Origin: Anaerobacillus isosaccharinicus
GTDB lineage: Bacteria; Bacillota; Bacilli; Bacillales; Anaerobacillaceae
DNA length: 64,000 nt
Assembly: GCF_001866075.3 (NCBI RefSeq)
Contig: NZ_CP063356.1
Location: 434,001 to 498,000, forward strand
Direction of reading: 5' to 3'
Shown here in pieces: positions 57,514-64,000 of the stretch. The notes below the pieces were generated by a model. That model did no database searches, was not told where the DNA came from, and saw nothing but the letters and a program-made list of their open reading frames with translations. Both the position numbers and the translations under genes were made by a program. The stretch's first letter is position 1. Each line of letters starts with the position of its first letter.

Positions 57514-58572
57514 TTATTTCAGTCCAGGAAGTTCTGGTTTCGTAATGTTAGGTGGCTCACCACCTAACACTTTTAAAAACGCTAGTAAATCACTTTTTTC
57601 TTCAGCAGTTAATTGTAACTCAGACATAAACATTGTCATAAAAATACTTTTATTCGGATGGTTATCGCCACCACGGTTGTAGAATTCAATTACTTCTTCA
57701 AGTGTTTCTAGACTTCCATCCCGCATGTAAGGGGCAGTATGTGTAATCCCGTATAGGCCTGGCGTTCTAATCCGCCCTAAATCTCGATCGTCTCCAGTTA
57801 CAGCAAAGCGACCTTCATCATCAGAATCAATTCCTAGATTATAGTACTCGTTATCTGATAAATTTTCACCATTATGGCAAGTAATACAAAAAGCTTTGCC
57901 AGCGAACAAGTCTAAACCACGAATTTCTTCTGAAGTTAAAGCATTTCTATCTCCTTTAAGAAACCTATCATATGGCGTTTCATTTACGACAATCAATCTT
58001 TGGAACGCAGCTAATGCTTTAGCAATGTTCTCTATCGTAATACCATCATCAAATGCGGCTAAGAATAGCTCCTCATATCCGTCAATCAACTTTAGTTTAT
58101 CAACTAATTTGTCTAATGGCTGATTCATTTCGCCAGGATCTTGAATTGGACCTAATGCTTGTTCTTCAAGTGATTCTGCACGTCCGTCCCAAAATAAGGT
58201 TGTGTAAAAACCGGAATTAATAACTGTAGGGCTATTTCTTAATCCAAGGGCACCATCAATTTTAGTAAATGTAGCTTGCCCATCACCATACCCTAACTCA
58301 GAATCATGACATGTCTGACAACTAACTTCATTATTTCCTGAAAGACGGTGATCAAAAAAGAGTAATTTTCCTAATTCCAGGACTTCTGGTGTCATTGGAG
58401 TACCTTCAGGAATTGGCACTTCTCCTAAAGGTACTAATAACTCATTGCTTAATAACATATCAATTACTTCATCTAAATCATCATTTTCCACTAACTTTTC
58501 CTGCGAATTGGCACTTGAACATCCAAGTAAGCTGATACTTAATAAAATCAGCACTGCTAACAATCTCTTCAT
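57514..58572 (-). CDS. Di-haem cytochrome c peroxidase (CcpA/MauG family)
   Basis: 352 residues, exported as a lipoprotein (lipobox LLGC, Cys18). Two c-type haem motifs: CQTCH at 85-89 and CITCH at 229-233. The family landmarks GLRNSPTVINS, FWDGRAESLEEQA and RTPGLYGITHTAPYMRDGS are present. It reduces hydrogen peroxide with electrons from the cytochrome chain, useful under microaerobic respiration. Monocistronic. Start: ATG 58572 after GAGGGGG. Confidence 0.92.
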   Translation of the reverse strand: MKRLLAVLILLSISLLGCSSANSQEKLVENDDLDEVIDMLLSNELLVPLGEVPIPEGTPMTPEVLELGKLLFFDHRLSGNNEVSCQTCHDSELGYGDGQATFTKIDGALGLRNSPTVINSGFYTTLFWDGRAESLEEQALGPIQDPGEMNQPLDKLVDKLKLIDGYEELFLAAFDDGITIENIAKALAAFQRLIVVNETPYDRFLKGDRNALTSEEIRGLDLFAGKAFCITCHNGENLSDNEYYNLGIDSDDEGRFAVTGDDRDLGRIRTPGLYGITHTAPYMRDGSLETLEEVIEFYNRGGDNHPNKSIFMTMFMSELQLTAEEKSDLLAFLKVLGGEPPNITKPELPGLK

Positions 58573-58726
58573 ATTATAGAGCTCCCCCTCTACTTGTAAC
58601 TAAAGTTACTAAATATCTTTATTTAATAATATTATAATGTTTTAGTTGTTTTAAAAGGGCATTGTATTGTGACCAAATAGTAAAAGTTTATTCTAACTTA
58701 CGTTAAAGAACTTTCCTTAACAGAAA

Positions 58727-58755
58727 AAAATCCTCATATAATAATGAAGATTTTC
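58727..58755 (-). terminator. Terminator of the 115-aa hypothetical gene
   Basis: AAAATC.TCAT / ATGA.GATTTT hairpin; minus strand continues into TTTTTTTC. Confidence 0.7.
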
Positions 58756-58763
58756 TCAGAGCT

Positions 58764-59111
58764 CTATGTTAAATTGTTGTTTTCTCGCTGAATACTTTCA
58801 AGATCGCGTTTCGTTTTTTCGGTACCAAACTTATATACTAACCGATACAGTTCCTCAAGATTACCCAGAGATTGCTGATTGTCTACATTCACATCTCGCT
58901 CGTTAAAAGGATGCAAAATAATATCGGAAAAATCGTAAAGTTCATCGCTGTACTTTTCTATGAACTTTTGAATTTCATGCAGCTCTTGTTCAGTTACTTC
59001 AACTTCATACTGAATTAATTGTGAATCGTCGCGAATTTCGCCAATTCCTACTTCTTGTGGATTTAAGGTAACAAAATATTTTTGTCGTCTATGCAACTCA
59101 ACCAACTCCAT
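58764..59111 (-). CDS. Conserved-looking hypothetical protein (115 aa)
   Basis: An acidic, mostly helical protein with two beta strands at the start (KYFVTLNPQEVGIGEI) and a helix IQKFIEKYSDELYDF. The tail is charged. I do not recognise a family. The start is unsure: ATG 59111 lacks a good ribosome site, while TTG 59096 has ATGGAG nine bases upstream. It has its own terminator and lies just after cstR on the same strand, so the two may be co-transcribed. Confidence 0.6.
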   Translation of the reverse strand: MELVELHRRQKYFVTLNPQEVGIGEIRDDSQLIQYEVEVTEQELHEIQKFIEKYSDELYDFSDIILHPFNERDVNVDNQQSLGNLEELYRLVYKFGTEKTKRDLESIQRENNNLT

Positions 59112-59186
59112 TTAGAAAGTTACGTATTAACTTTCCACAGCAGTTCTTATTTATGCAAATGGCATCCTTTATTTATAATTTTTGAG

Positions 59187-59447
59187 CTATCTACTTTTCA
59201 CTAATAAATTTACTGCTTCTTGAATGAAGCTCTCCGTATCTTCACCTTTTTCAATTTGATTCCTAATACAAACTTCTAAATTCTCACTTACTACCACACC
59301 AATGGCACGATCTAATGCATTCCTTGCAGCAGACATTTGCCCGACAAGATCTTTACAATCTTTTTCTTCTTCCATCATTCTTAAAATCCCTTTAATTTGG
59401 CCTTCAATTCTTTTAATTCTATTTTTTACTGGATCGTTATATTTCAT
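59187..59447 (-). CDS. cstR: CstR-type persulfide-sensing repressor (CsoR family)
   Basis: 86 residues, DUF156 fold. Cysteines fall at 31 and 60, exactly the positions of the sensing pair in S. aureus CstR. Asn56 stands where copper-binding CsoR has its His, so it should sense persulfides rather than Cu(I). Like B. subtilis YrkD. An operator copy (59527-59542) lies in its own promoter region, and two more lie before the yrkE operon, so it probably represses both and itself. Start: ATG 59447 after GGGAGG. Confidence 0.88.
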   Translation of the reverse strand: MKYNDPVKNRIKRIEGQIKGILRMMEEEKDCKDLVGQMSAARNALDRAIGVVVSENLEVCIRNQIEKGEDTESFIQEAVNLLVKSR

Positions 59448-59526
59448 ATTAAAGCCTCCCTTGCATTAATTATTATCCGTTTTTAACATAGTTTATAATT
59501 TTATTATTAGTATTTTCTATTATTAT

Positions 59527-59542
59527 ATACCCACTGCGGTAT
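59527..59542. promoter_or_regulatory. CstR operator at the cstR promoter
   Basis: Perfect dyad ATACC-N6-GGTAT. On the minus strand a TATAAT hexamer (59520-59525) follows it directly and TGTACT lies 17 bp upstream of that, so binding would block transcription of cstR. Confidence 0.7.
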
Positions 59543-59572
59543 TTAGTACATCCTTTTATCCAAATAAATAAA

Positions 59573-59684
59573 GGTGACTCATAAGTGTCTGCGCTCCTCA
59601 AGTTGTATCCTTATATACAGAGGGAAATAGAAATTCTCATTCTGTATATAGTACTTGAGGTAACTGATACTTTTTTGAGTCACC
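59573..59684. repeat. 112-bp nested hairpin
   Basis: Three nested exact stems: GGTGACTCA/TGAGTCACC (59573-59581, 59676-59684), CCTCAAGT/ACTTGAGG (59596-59603, 59653-59660) and TATATACAGA/TCTGTATATA (59612-59621, 59641-59650). It lies between the yrkI stop and the cstR promoter, and could be a terminator, a MITE-like element or a structured RNA. Confidence 0.8.
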
Positions 59685-59701
59685 CTCTGTTATTTTCTAT
59701 A

Positions 59702-59935
59702 TTATCCTTTTCTAATCCAAAACTTAAAGACGTTATTTTCCTCAGTGTCCGCTACTAATTCATTACCAGTAGATTTTGCCCAAGCAGTTAAGTCATTTTT
59801 AGCACCTTTATCAGTTGCATGAATTTCCAACACTTGACCGGCTTCTAATTCAGTCATTGCTTTTTTAGTTCTCACGATTGGCATAGGGCATGCTAATCCT
59901 TTTGCGTCTAATATTTTGTCTGCTTTCATTGTCAT
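59702..59935 (-). CDS. yrkI: TusA-like sulfur carrier
   Basis: 77 residues, full TusA domain with the carrier cysteine C16 in LACPMPIVRTKKAM. It accepts and hands on persulfide sulfur. Last gene of the yrkEFHI-like operon, 63 bp after the dioxygenase gene, with TAGGAGTGG before ATG 59935. It is closely similar to the TusA domain of YrkF in the same operon, suggesting duplication. Confidence 0.9.
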   Translation of the reverse strand: MTMKADKILDAKGLACPMPIVRTKKAMTELEAGQVLEIHATDKGAKNDLTAWAKSTGNELVADTEENNVFKFWIRKG

Positions 59936-59998
59936 CTTTAACCACTCCTATTTTAACGTTATATTTATTAAGAACTCCCCAAGGATATTTTTCTCTAT

Positions 59999-61126
59999 TT
60001 ATCTAACTGCACAACGATTTGGACCAATCTCCATCTCACGTTGCATATCATTGTCCGGATTTATTTTACCCATATTAGTTTCACGAATCTCTTGGTATGA
60101 ATTCGGTTGTGGTGGTAAATTTTCCGTAACCATTTTTCTGAAGTTATCCTCATCGTCGATATTTAAACCATGGTTTTTTTTTAAAAGTGTACCTAGCTCT
60201 CTTGACACACTACCATCTTCATTTAATTCATCGATGATCATAAAATGAGCAGGAAGGACAACTAAATCATTCGATAATTGTCTATAGCGTTTATACAAAG
60301 TCTCTCTTAAATCGCCTACCCAATCAGCCGCAAGTCCAGCCAGATCTGGTCGACCAATTGAGTCAATGAATAAAATATCTCCTGTTAATAAATACTTTTC
60401 ATCAACAACAAATGATGTTGATCCAATTGTATGCCCTGGTGAATATAAAGGCTGAATATTAATTTTTGTCTTTCCAATCGTGACATCATTACCATCCTCT
60501 AATGGGCTATATTCAAACACCACTTCTCCAGCATCTTTTGGTGGTAACCAGTAAGTGGCTCCTGTTAATTCTGCTATCTTTCTTCCACCAGAAATATGAT
60601 CGGCATGAAGATGAGTATCAAAAACGTGCTTAATATCTGCAGCGACAGATTTAGCAAAATCAACATAAACATCTGTCATTCTAGTTGCATCAATAATAGC
60701 TGCTTCACCGTTTGATACGACCATATATGATAAACAACCTTTACCTATACGAACAAATTGGTAGAGCTCTCCACCATCCTTTAAGTCGCCTACTTTCACT
60801 GGCTCTAAGTGTTCACTCCAGGTCTTCATTCCTCCGATTAGATACCCAGCTTGAAACCCTGCTTCGTTAAGCAAATCAGCAACCATAATTGAGGCCCCTT
60901 CTTTTGCACAAACAACTAAGATCTCTTCACCCTTTGGTAATCTGTCAACAATATCTTCAACACCATCGATTAATTCGAAGTAAGGAACGTTTACATGAAT
61001 AAAGTTTTCCCCTTCGATTTTCCAGTCACTAAAAGCATCCTCATTACGAACATCCAATATAAATAACTTTTCTTTGTTAAAAACCTTCTTTGTAATTTCT
61101 GCTGCAGTAATTGGTCTTGAATTCAC
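59999..61126 (-). CDS. yrkH: Rhodanese-persulfide dioxygenase fusion
   Basis: 375 residues. An N-terminal rhodanese domain (1-110) with Cys73 in VVCAKEGAS, then a metallo-beta-lactamase persulfide dioxygenase with iron-site motif HLHADH (H172, H174, D176, H177), GHT at 231-233 and D250 in LTGD. The domain order is the reverse of S. aureus CstB, where the dioxygenase comes first. It should oxidise persulfides to sulfite or thiosulfate. The C-terminus carries an extra Cys (PNRCAVR). GTG start at 61126 after TAGGGGG. Confidence 0.9.
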   Translation of the reverse strand: MNSRPITAAEITKKVFNKEKLFILDVRNEDAFSDWKIEGENFIHVNVPYFELIDGVEDIVDRLPKGEEILVVCAKEGASIMVADLLNEAGFQAGYLIGGMKTWSEHLEPVKVGDLKDGGELYQFVRIGKGCLSYMVVSNGEAAIIDATRMTDVYVDFAKSVAADIKHVFDTHLHADHISGGRKIAELTGATYWLPPKDAGEVVFEYSPLEDGNDVTIGKTKINIQPLYSPGHTIGSTSFVVDEKYLLTGDILFIDSIGRPDLAGLAADWVGDLRETLYKRYRQLSNDLVVLPAHFMIIDELNEDGSVSRELGTLLKKNHGLNIDDEDNFRKMVTENLPPQPNSYQEIRETNMGKINPDNDMQREMEIGPNRCAVR

Positions 61127-61179
61127 GTAATTACCCCCTATAGTATTTTATTTTCCAAAAAAATATTTTTTCCTTTAAA

Positions 61180-61746
61180 TTAATTATTTTTCTCTGTAGG
61201 CCCAGTCCATTGACAAATCCCCGGAACAACATTCCATACCTTAATAAAGCCGTTTTGCACTAGTTTTTGTGCAGCAAAATCACTTCTACTACCAGTTCGG
61301 CATATTACATAAATTTCATCTTCTGAATTAAGCTCTGCTATACGATTTTCTAAATCACCTAATGGAATTGAAACAGCTCCTGGAATATGATTAAACGCAA
61401 ACTCAGCTTCTTCACGTACGTCTAAAATCGTAAGCTTTTCGACTGCTAGTTTCTTTTCTAATTCTTCATTTTGAATTACATGTGGATGACTTGTATCTGG
61501 CTTTTCTTCTTCACTTGTCGCTTTTCTTAAATAATGCTTTAACACTCCTGCTTCTTCAATTGTCCCTAAATACTGATTACCGGTGCTGTTTGCCCATGCT
61601 TTTAAATCTGCAGTTGACCCTTTATCTGTTGCTTGAATTTCTAAAACTTGACCCGGTAATAGCTCATTAATAGCTTTTTTTGTACGAACAATTGGCATTG
61701 GACATGCTAAACCTTTTGCATCTAATGTTTGATCTGTTTTTATCAT
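61180..61746 (-). CDS. yrkF: TusA-rhodanese fusion
   Basis: 188 residues: TusA domain (1-76) with C15 in LACPMPIVRTKKAI, a linker, and a rhodanese domain (95-185) with catalytic C149 in VICRTGSRS. A two-site persulfide relay, equivalent to B. subtilis YrkF and shorter than S. aureus CstA. It sits between the DsrE-like gene (27 bp upstream) and the dioxygenase gene (53 bp downstream). Start: ATG 61746 after AGGAGGAT. Confidence 0.92.
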   Translation of the reverse strand: MIKTDQTLDAKGLACPMPIVRTKKAINELLPGQVLEIQATDKGSTADLKAWANSTGNQYLGTIEEAGVLKHYLRKATSEEEKPDTSHPHVIQNEELEKKLAVEKLTILDVREEAEFAFNHIPGAVSIPLGDLENRIAELNSEDEIYVICRTGSRSDFAAQKLVQNGFIKVWNVVPGICQWTGPTEKNN

Positions 61747-61773
61747 CTTAATCCTCCTATTTTTTAGGTTTTA

Positions 61774-62250
61774 TTATATAAATAAGTTTACATTTCCTTC
61801 TGAAGCGTCACCCAAGTAAGCTGCAACTCCCGCTAATTCAACTCCATCGATAAGCTCTTCTTCTTTTATGCCAAGTAAATCCATAGTCATTGTACAGGCA
61901 ACTAATTTCACGCCTTGTTCTTTAGCCATATCAATCAGTTCTGGTAGCTGCATTGCATTGTGCTTTTTCATAACACTTTTAATCATTTTTGGACCCATAC
62001 CAGCAAAATTCATCTTTGACAGTCCAAGTTTTTTTGGACCACGTGGCATCATCATCCCAAATGCCTTTTCTAATAATCCTTTTTTTACTGGAACATGCTC
62101 ATCTTTCCTAAATGCATTCAAACCCCAAAATGTCGTAAAGATGGTCACTTCATGATCATATGCCGCTGCCCCATTAGCAATAATAAATGCCGCTAATGCC
62201 TTATCAAGCTCACCACTGAATAAAATAATTGTTGTTTTCTTTTTTTTCAA
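61774..62250 (-). CDS. yrkE: DsrE/DsrF-like sulfur-trafficking protein
   Basis: 158 residues from TTG 62250, which is 7 nt after GAGGTGA; a GTG at 62259 overlaps the ribosome site. DsrE-like fold with IILFSGELDKALAAFIIANGAA at the start and the reactive Cys in VACTMTMDLLGI (about 119). Matches B. subtilis YrkE in length and order. First gene of the persulfide operon, under two CstR-like operators. Confidence 0.9.
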   Translation of the reverse strand: MKKKKTTIILFSGELDKALAAFIIANGAAAYDHEVTIFTTFWGLNAFRKDEHVPVKKGLLEKAFGMMMPRGPKKLGLSKMNFAGMGPKMIKSVMKKHNAMQLPELIDMAKEQGVKLVACTMTMDLLGIKEEELIDGVELAGVAAYLGDASEGNVNLFI

Positions 62251-62275
62251 TTCATTCACCTCATCTATAAATTTT

Positions 62276-62291
62276 ATACCTACTAGGGTAT
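62276..62291. promoter_or_regulatory. CstR operator copy nearest yrkE
   Basis: Perfect dyad ATACC-N6-GGTAT, 16 bp, about 26 bp before the yrkE start. Confidence 0.7.
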
Positions 62292-62352
62292 ATTTTTAAT
62301 TAAAAATTTTTTCGTTAATAATAACGAAACCAGATTATTTTCTTTAGTAACA

Positions 62353-62368
62353 ATACCACTGTAGGTAT
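62353..62368. promoter_or_regulatory. CstR operator copy at the yrkE operon promoter
   Basis: Perfect dyad ATACC-N6-GGTAT directly after the -10 box, where it would cover the transcription start. Confidence 0.75.
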
Positions 62369-62397
62369 AGTGTAAATCATTTAAAATAAAAAGTCAA
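62369..62397 (-). promoter_or_regulatory. Promoter of the yrkEFHI operon
   Basis: TTGACT (62392-62397) and TACACT (62369-62374) with a 17-bp spacer, followed at once by a CstR-type operator. Confidence 0.7.
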
Positions 62398-62431
62398 CAG
62401 TGGTAATTTGTGTTTCACCGTTCCCTTCCAT

Positions 62432-62992
62432 TCAATTAGGAGAAGTAACCCATTCAAGTTCACCCGATTCAACATGAAACAATGCACCTAAAATATCAAC
62501 ATTTTTACCGTATTTTTTATATACTGGATGATTTTTCAAGTTAGTTATTTGGTTTAGTAGATTTTCTTTTCCTAACTCATCTAATGTTAGCTTACAATGT
62601 TGGTCATCGACAGGGAGATTTACTCTAATTTTATTTAACCACCCGACAAGCTCGATATCTTCTACACCACTCCAGGCTGCTCTTACTCCGCCGCAATCTG
62701 TATGACCCTTAATGACAATCTTCTTCACTTTTAAATGAACGAGTGCGTAATATAAACTCGCAGTGAAACTCTCATCATTAGCATCAACTTGATTTCCAAT
62801 ATTGCGATGGATAAACATTGCACCTAAGGGTAATTGTGTAATAATAGATGGACTAACCCTTGAATCACTACATGCGATTACAAAAAATTCAGGGGTTTGC
62901 CCTTGTTTTAGTTTCTCAAAGTAATTAGGATCGTTTTCTTTTATTTTCCTTATAAAATCTTCATTATTTTTTGTTAACTCAAACATCTCCAT
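62432..62992 (-). CDS. Beta-class carbonic anhydrase
   Basis: Zinc enzyme interconverting CO2 and bicarbonate. 186 residues. Zinc ligands C41, H97 and C100 and the dyad D43-R45 (CSDSR, GHTDC) are all present. It lies 12 bp after the SulP gene on the same strand, a known pairing in which the transporter supplies or removes bicarbonate. Start: ATG 62992 after AGGGAAGTG. Confidence 0.93.
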   Translation of the reverse strand: MEMFELTKNNEDFIRKIKENDPNYFEKLKQGQTPEFFVIACSDSRVSPSIITQLPLGAMFIHRNIGNQVDANDESFTASLYYALVHLKVKKIVIKGHTDCGGVRAAWSGVEDIELVGWLNKIRVNLPVDDQHCKLTLDELGKENLLNQITNLKNHPVYKKYGKNVDILGALFHVESGELEWVTSPN

Positions 62993-63004
62993 GATTTCAC
63001 TTCC

Positions 63005-64000
63005 CTAGTGTAATCCTATATCTTTTAATGCATGGTCTACGGAAAGGTACGTAATTTTTTCATAAAACTCCTCTGGATATCCAGCCTTCTTCATTAAATC
63101 CATAACTGGTCCTTTAACCCCCGCTAATAAGAATTCAACCTTGGCTTCACGATACGTCATAATTAATTCTTTTAAAGAATGCAGAGCAACAGCGTCAATT
63201 GAATTTACCCCAGAAAAATCTAAGACAACCCACCTAGTTTTGGATTTATCTAAAATTCGTTCACTTAACTTATCTTCAAAAAACGTCATGTTGGCAAAAT
63301 ATAAGGATGCATCAAATCGAAAAATTATGACATCTGAACTTACCTTTGCATTTGGATATCGTTTAATGTTTCGATATACCTTTTCTTCGCTTAGAAAACC
63401 AAGCTCTGCAACATGTGGATAGGCGCTTCTACCAATAAAAACAATCAGTGAGAAGCCAACTCCAACTAAAATACCAAGCTCAATTCCTATAACTAAAGTT
63501 GCGACAAAGGTAATCACCCAAGTCCACCCATCTACACTTCGTACTTTAAATAAGTGCTTTGCTTCTTTTACATCTATTAGTCCATAAACAGCAACCATAA
63601 TTATCGCAGCTAAAACGGCATTCGGTAGATAATAAAACATACCAGTAAAGAATAACAAGGTTAAGAAAATTAAGAACGCAGTAATAAATGAAGCCATTGG
63701 TGTTCTTGCACCAGATTGATAATTGACCGCCGAACGGGAAAATCCACCTGTAACTGGGTAAGCGGAGAAAAAAGATCCCCCAATATTGGCGAGGCCTAAG
63801 CCAATTAATTCCTTGTTAGGCACCACTTTATATTTTTCTTTTGCAGCAATTGCTTTTGCCATCGCAATCGATTCCATAAATCCGATGAGTGATATTGTTA
63901 CAGCTATCGGTATTAAGGCTAAGAACGCATTGAAATCCAATGAAGGGATTGAGAACCCTGGAAGTCCACTTGGAACCTCTCCAACAATCTTTACTCCAAA
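63005..64000 (-). CDS. SulP-family anion transporter with STAS domain (cut by right edge)
   Basis: The frame is open to the window edge; about 332 C-terminal residues are visible. Membrane part with family segments IGFMESIAMAKAIAAKEKY and YPVTGGFSRSAVNYQSGA, then a C-terminal cytoplasmic STAS domain (about the last 120 residues) with VVLDFSGVNSIDAVALHSL. SulP proteins carry sulfate or bicarbonate. The adjacent carbonic anhydrase favours bicarbonate, and sulfur genes beyond it leave sulfate possible. The N-terminus lies outside the window. Confidence 0.92.
   Translation of the reverse strand, partial: FGVKIVGEVPSGLPGFSIPSLDFNAFLALIPIAVTISLIGFMESIAMAKAIAAKEKYKVVPNKELIGLGLANIGGSFFSAYPVTGGFSRSAVNYQSGARTPMASFITAFLIFLTLLFFTGMFYYLPNAVLAAIIMVAVYGLIDVKEAKHLFKVRSVDGWTWVITFVATLVIGIELGILVGVGFSLIVFIGRSAYPHVAELGFLSEEKVYRNIKRYPNAKVSSDVIIFRFDASLYFANMTFFEDKLSERILDKSKTRWVVLDFSGVNSIDAVALHSLKELIMTYREAKVEFLLAGVKGPVMDLMKKAGYPEEFYEKITYLSVDHALKDIGLH

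Overview
The window is about 64 kb of low-GC DNA from a spore-forming member of the Bacillaceae (Firmicutes). Sporulation genes (a spoVR fragment, a Spo0E-like phosphatase), class IV PHA synthase genes, glpP-glpF-glpK-glpD with RNA leaders, strong AGGAGG-type ribosome sites and frequent TTG/GTG starts all fit. NrfHA, a di-haem peroxidase and a 2-hydroxyacyl-CoA dehydratase-type activase point to a facultative or anaerobic lifestyle of the Anaerobacillus/alkaliphilic Bacillus kind. That genus-level placement is inference.

Layout. 1-1.8 kb: an IS4-family element with a 9-bp target duplication interrupts a gene on the minus strand. Next to it spoVR stops at a conserved motif after 268 codons. 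2.8-5.9 kb: phaR (frameshifted), phaC and a cytochrome P450. 6.1-7.8 kb: an IS110/IS1111-type element with a structured noncoding 3' end that is probably its bridge RNA, followed by four copies of a palindromic repeat. 8.2-13.3 kb: a two-gene operon for a dual-ATPase activase and a dehydratase-like partner. 13.7-15.2 kb: a DDE transposase. 15.4-16.06 kb: an array of twelve 52-bp tandem repeats. 16.1-16.9 kb: a five-tRNA operon (Ser, Asp, Phe, Leu, Arg) with its promoter and terminator.

17-29.7 kb: Spo0E-like phosphatase, phosphoglucomutase, then glpD, glpK, glpF and glpP. Two leader terminators and a cre site suggest GlpP antitermination and CcpA repression. Then a YtkA-like protein, the GNAT-nitrilase YhcX, CheX, an IS1380 element (5-bp target duplication) and a DUF2225 protein. 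30-35 kb: the nupNOPQ nucleoside ABC transporter. 35-41 kb: small housekeeping, signalling and unknown genes, including an HD-GYP protein and a solitary CheY. 41.4-43.4 kb: nrfHA, for respiratory nitrite reduction to ammonium. 43.7-48.8 kb: rocB, an orphan histidine kinase and a membrane diguanylate cyclase. 48.8-49.8 kb: noncoding DNA with three 114-bp direct repeats.

49.8-57.4 kb: an oligopeptide/dipeptide ABC importer. Its permease and ATPase genes are divergent from its binding-protein gene. A 1.6-kb IS sits between them, and its target duplication coincides with the putative -10 box of the binding-protein gene. 57.5-58.6 kb: di-haem cytochrome c peroxidase. 59.2-62.3 kb: a persulfide (reactive sulfur) detoxification set like B. 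subtilis yrkD-EFHI: a CstR-type sensor, a DsrE-like protein, a TusA-rhodanese, a rhodanese-persulfide dioxygenase and a TusA. Three perfect copies of an ATACC-N6-GGTAT operator lie in front of its two transcription units. The window ends in a carbonic anhydrase and a SulP transporter cut by the right edge.

Five IS elements with apparently intact transposases lie in 64 kb. At least two have damaged or separated genes, so the host genome appears to be undergoing active rearrangement.
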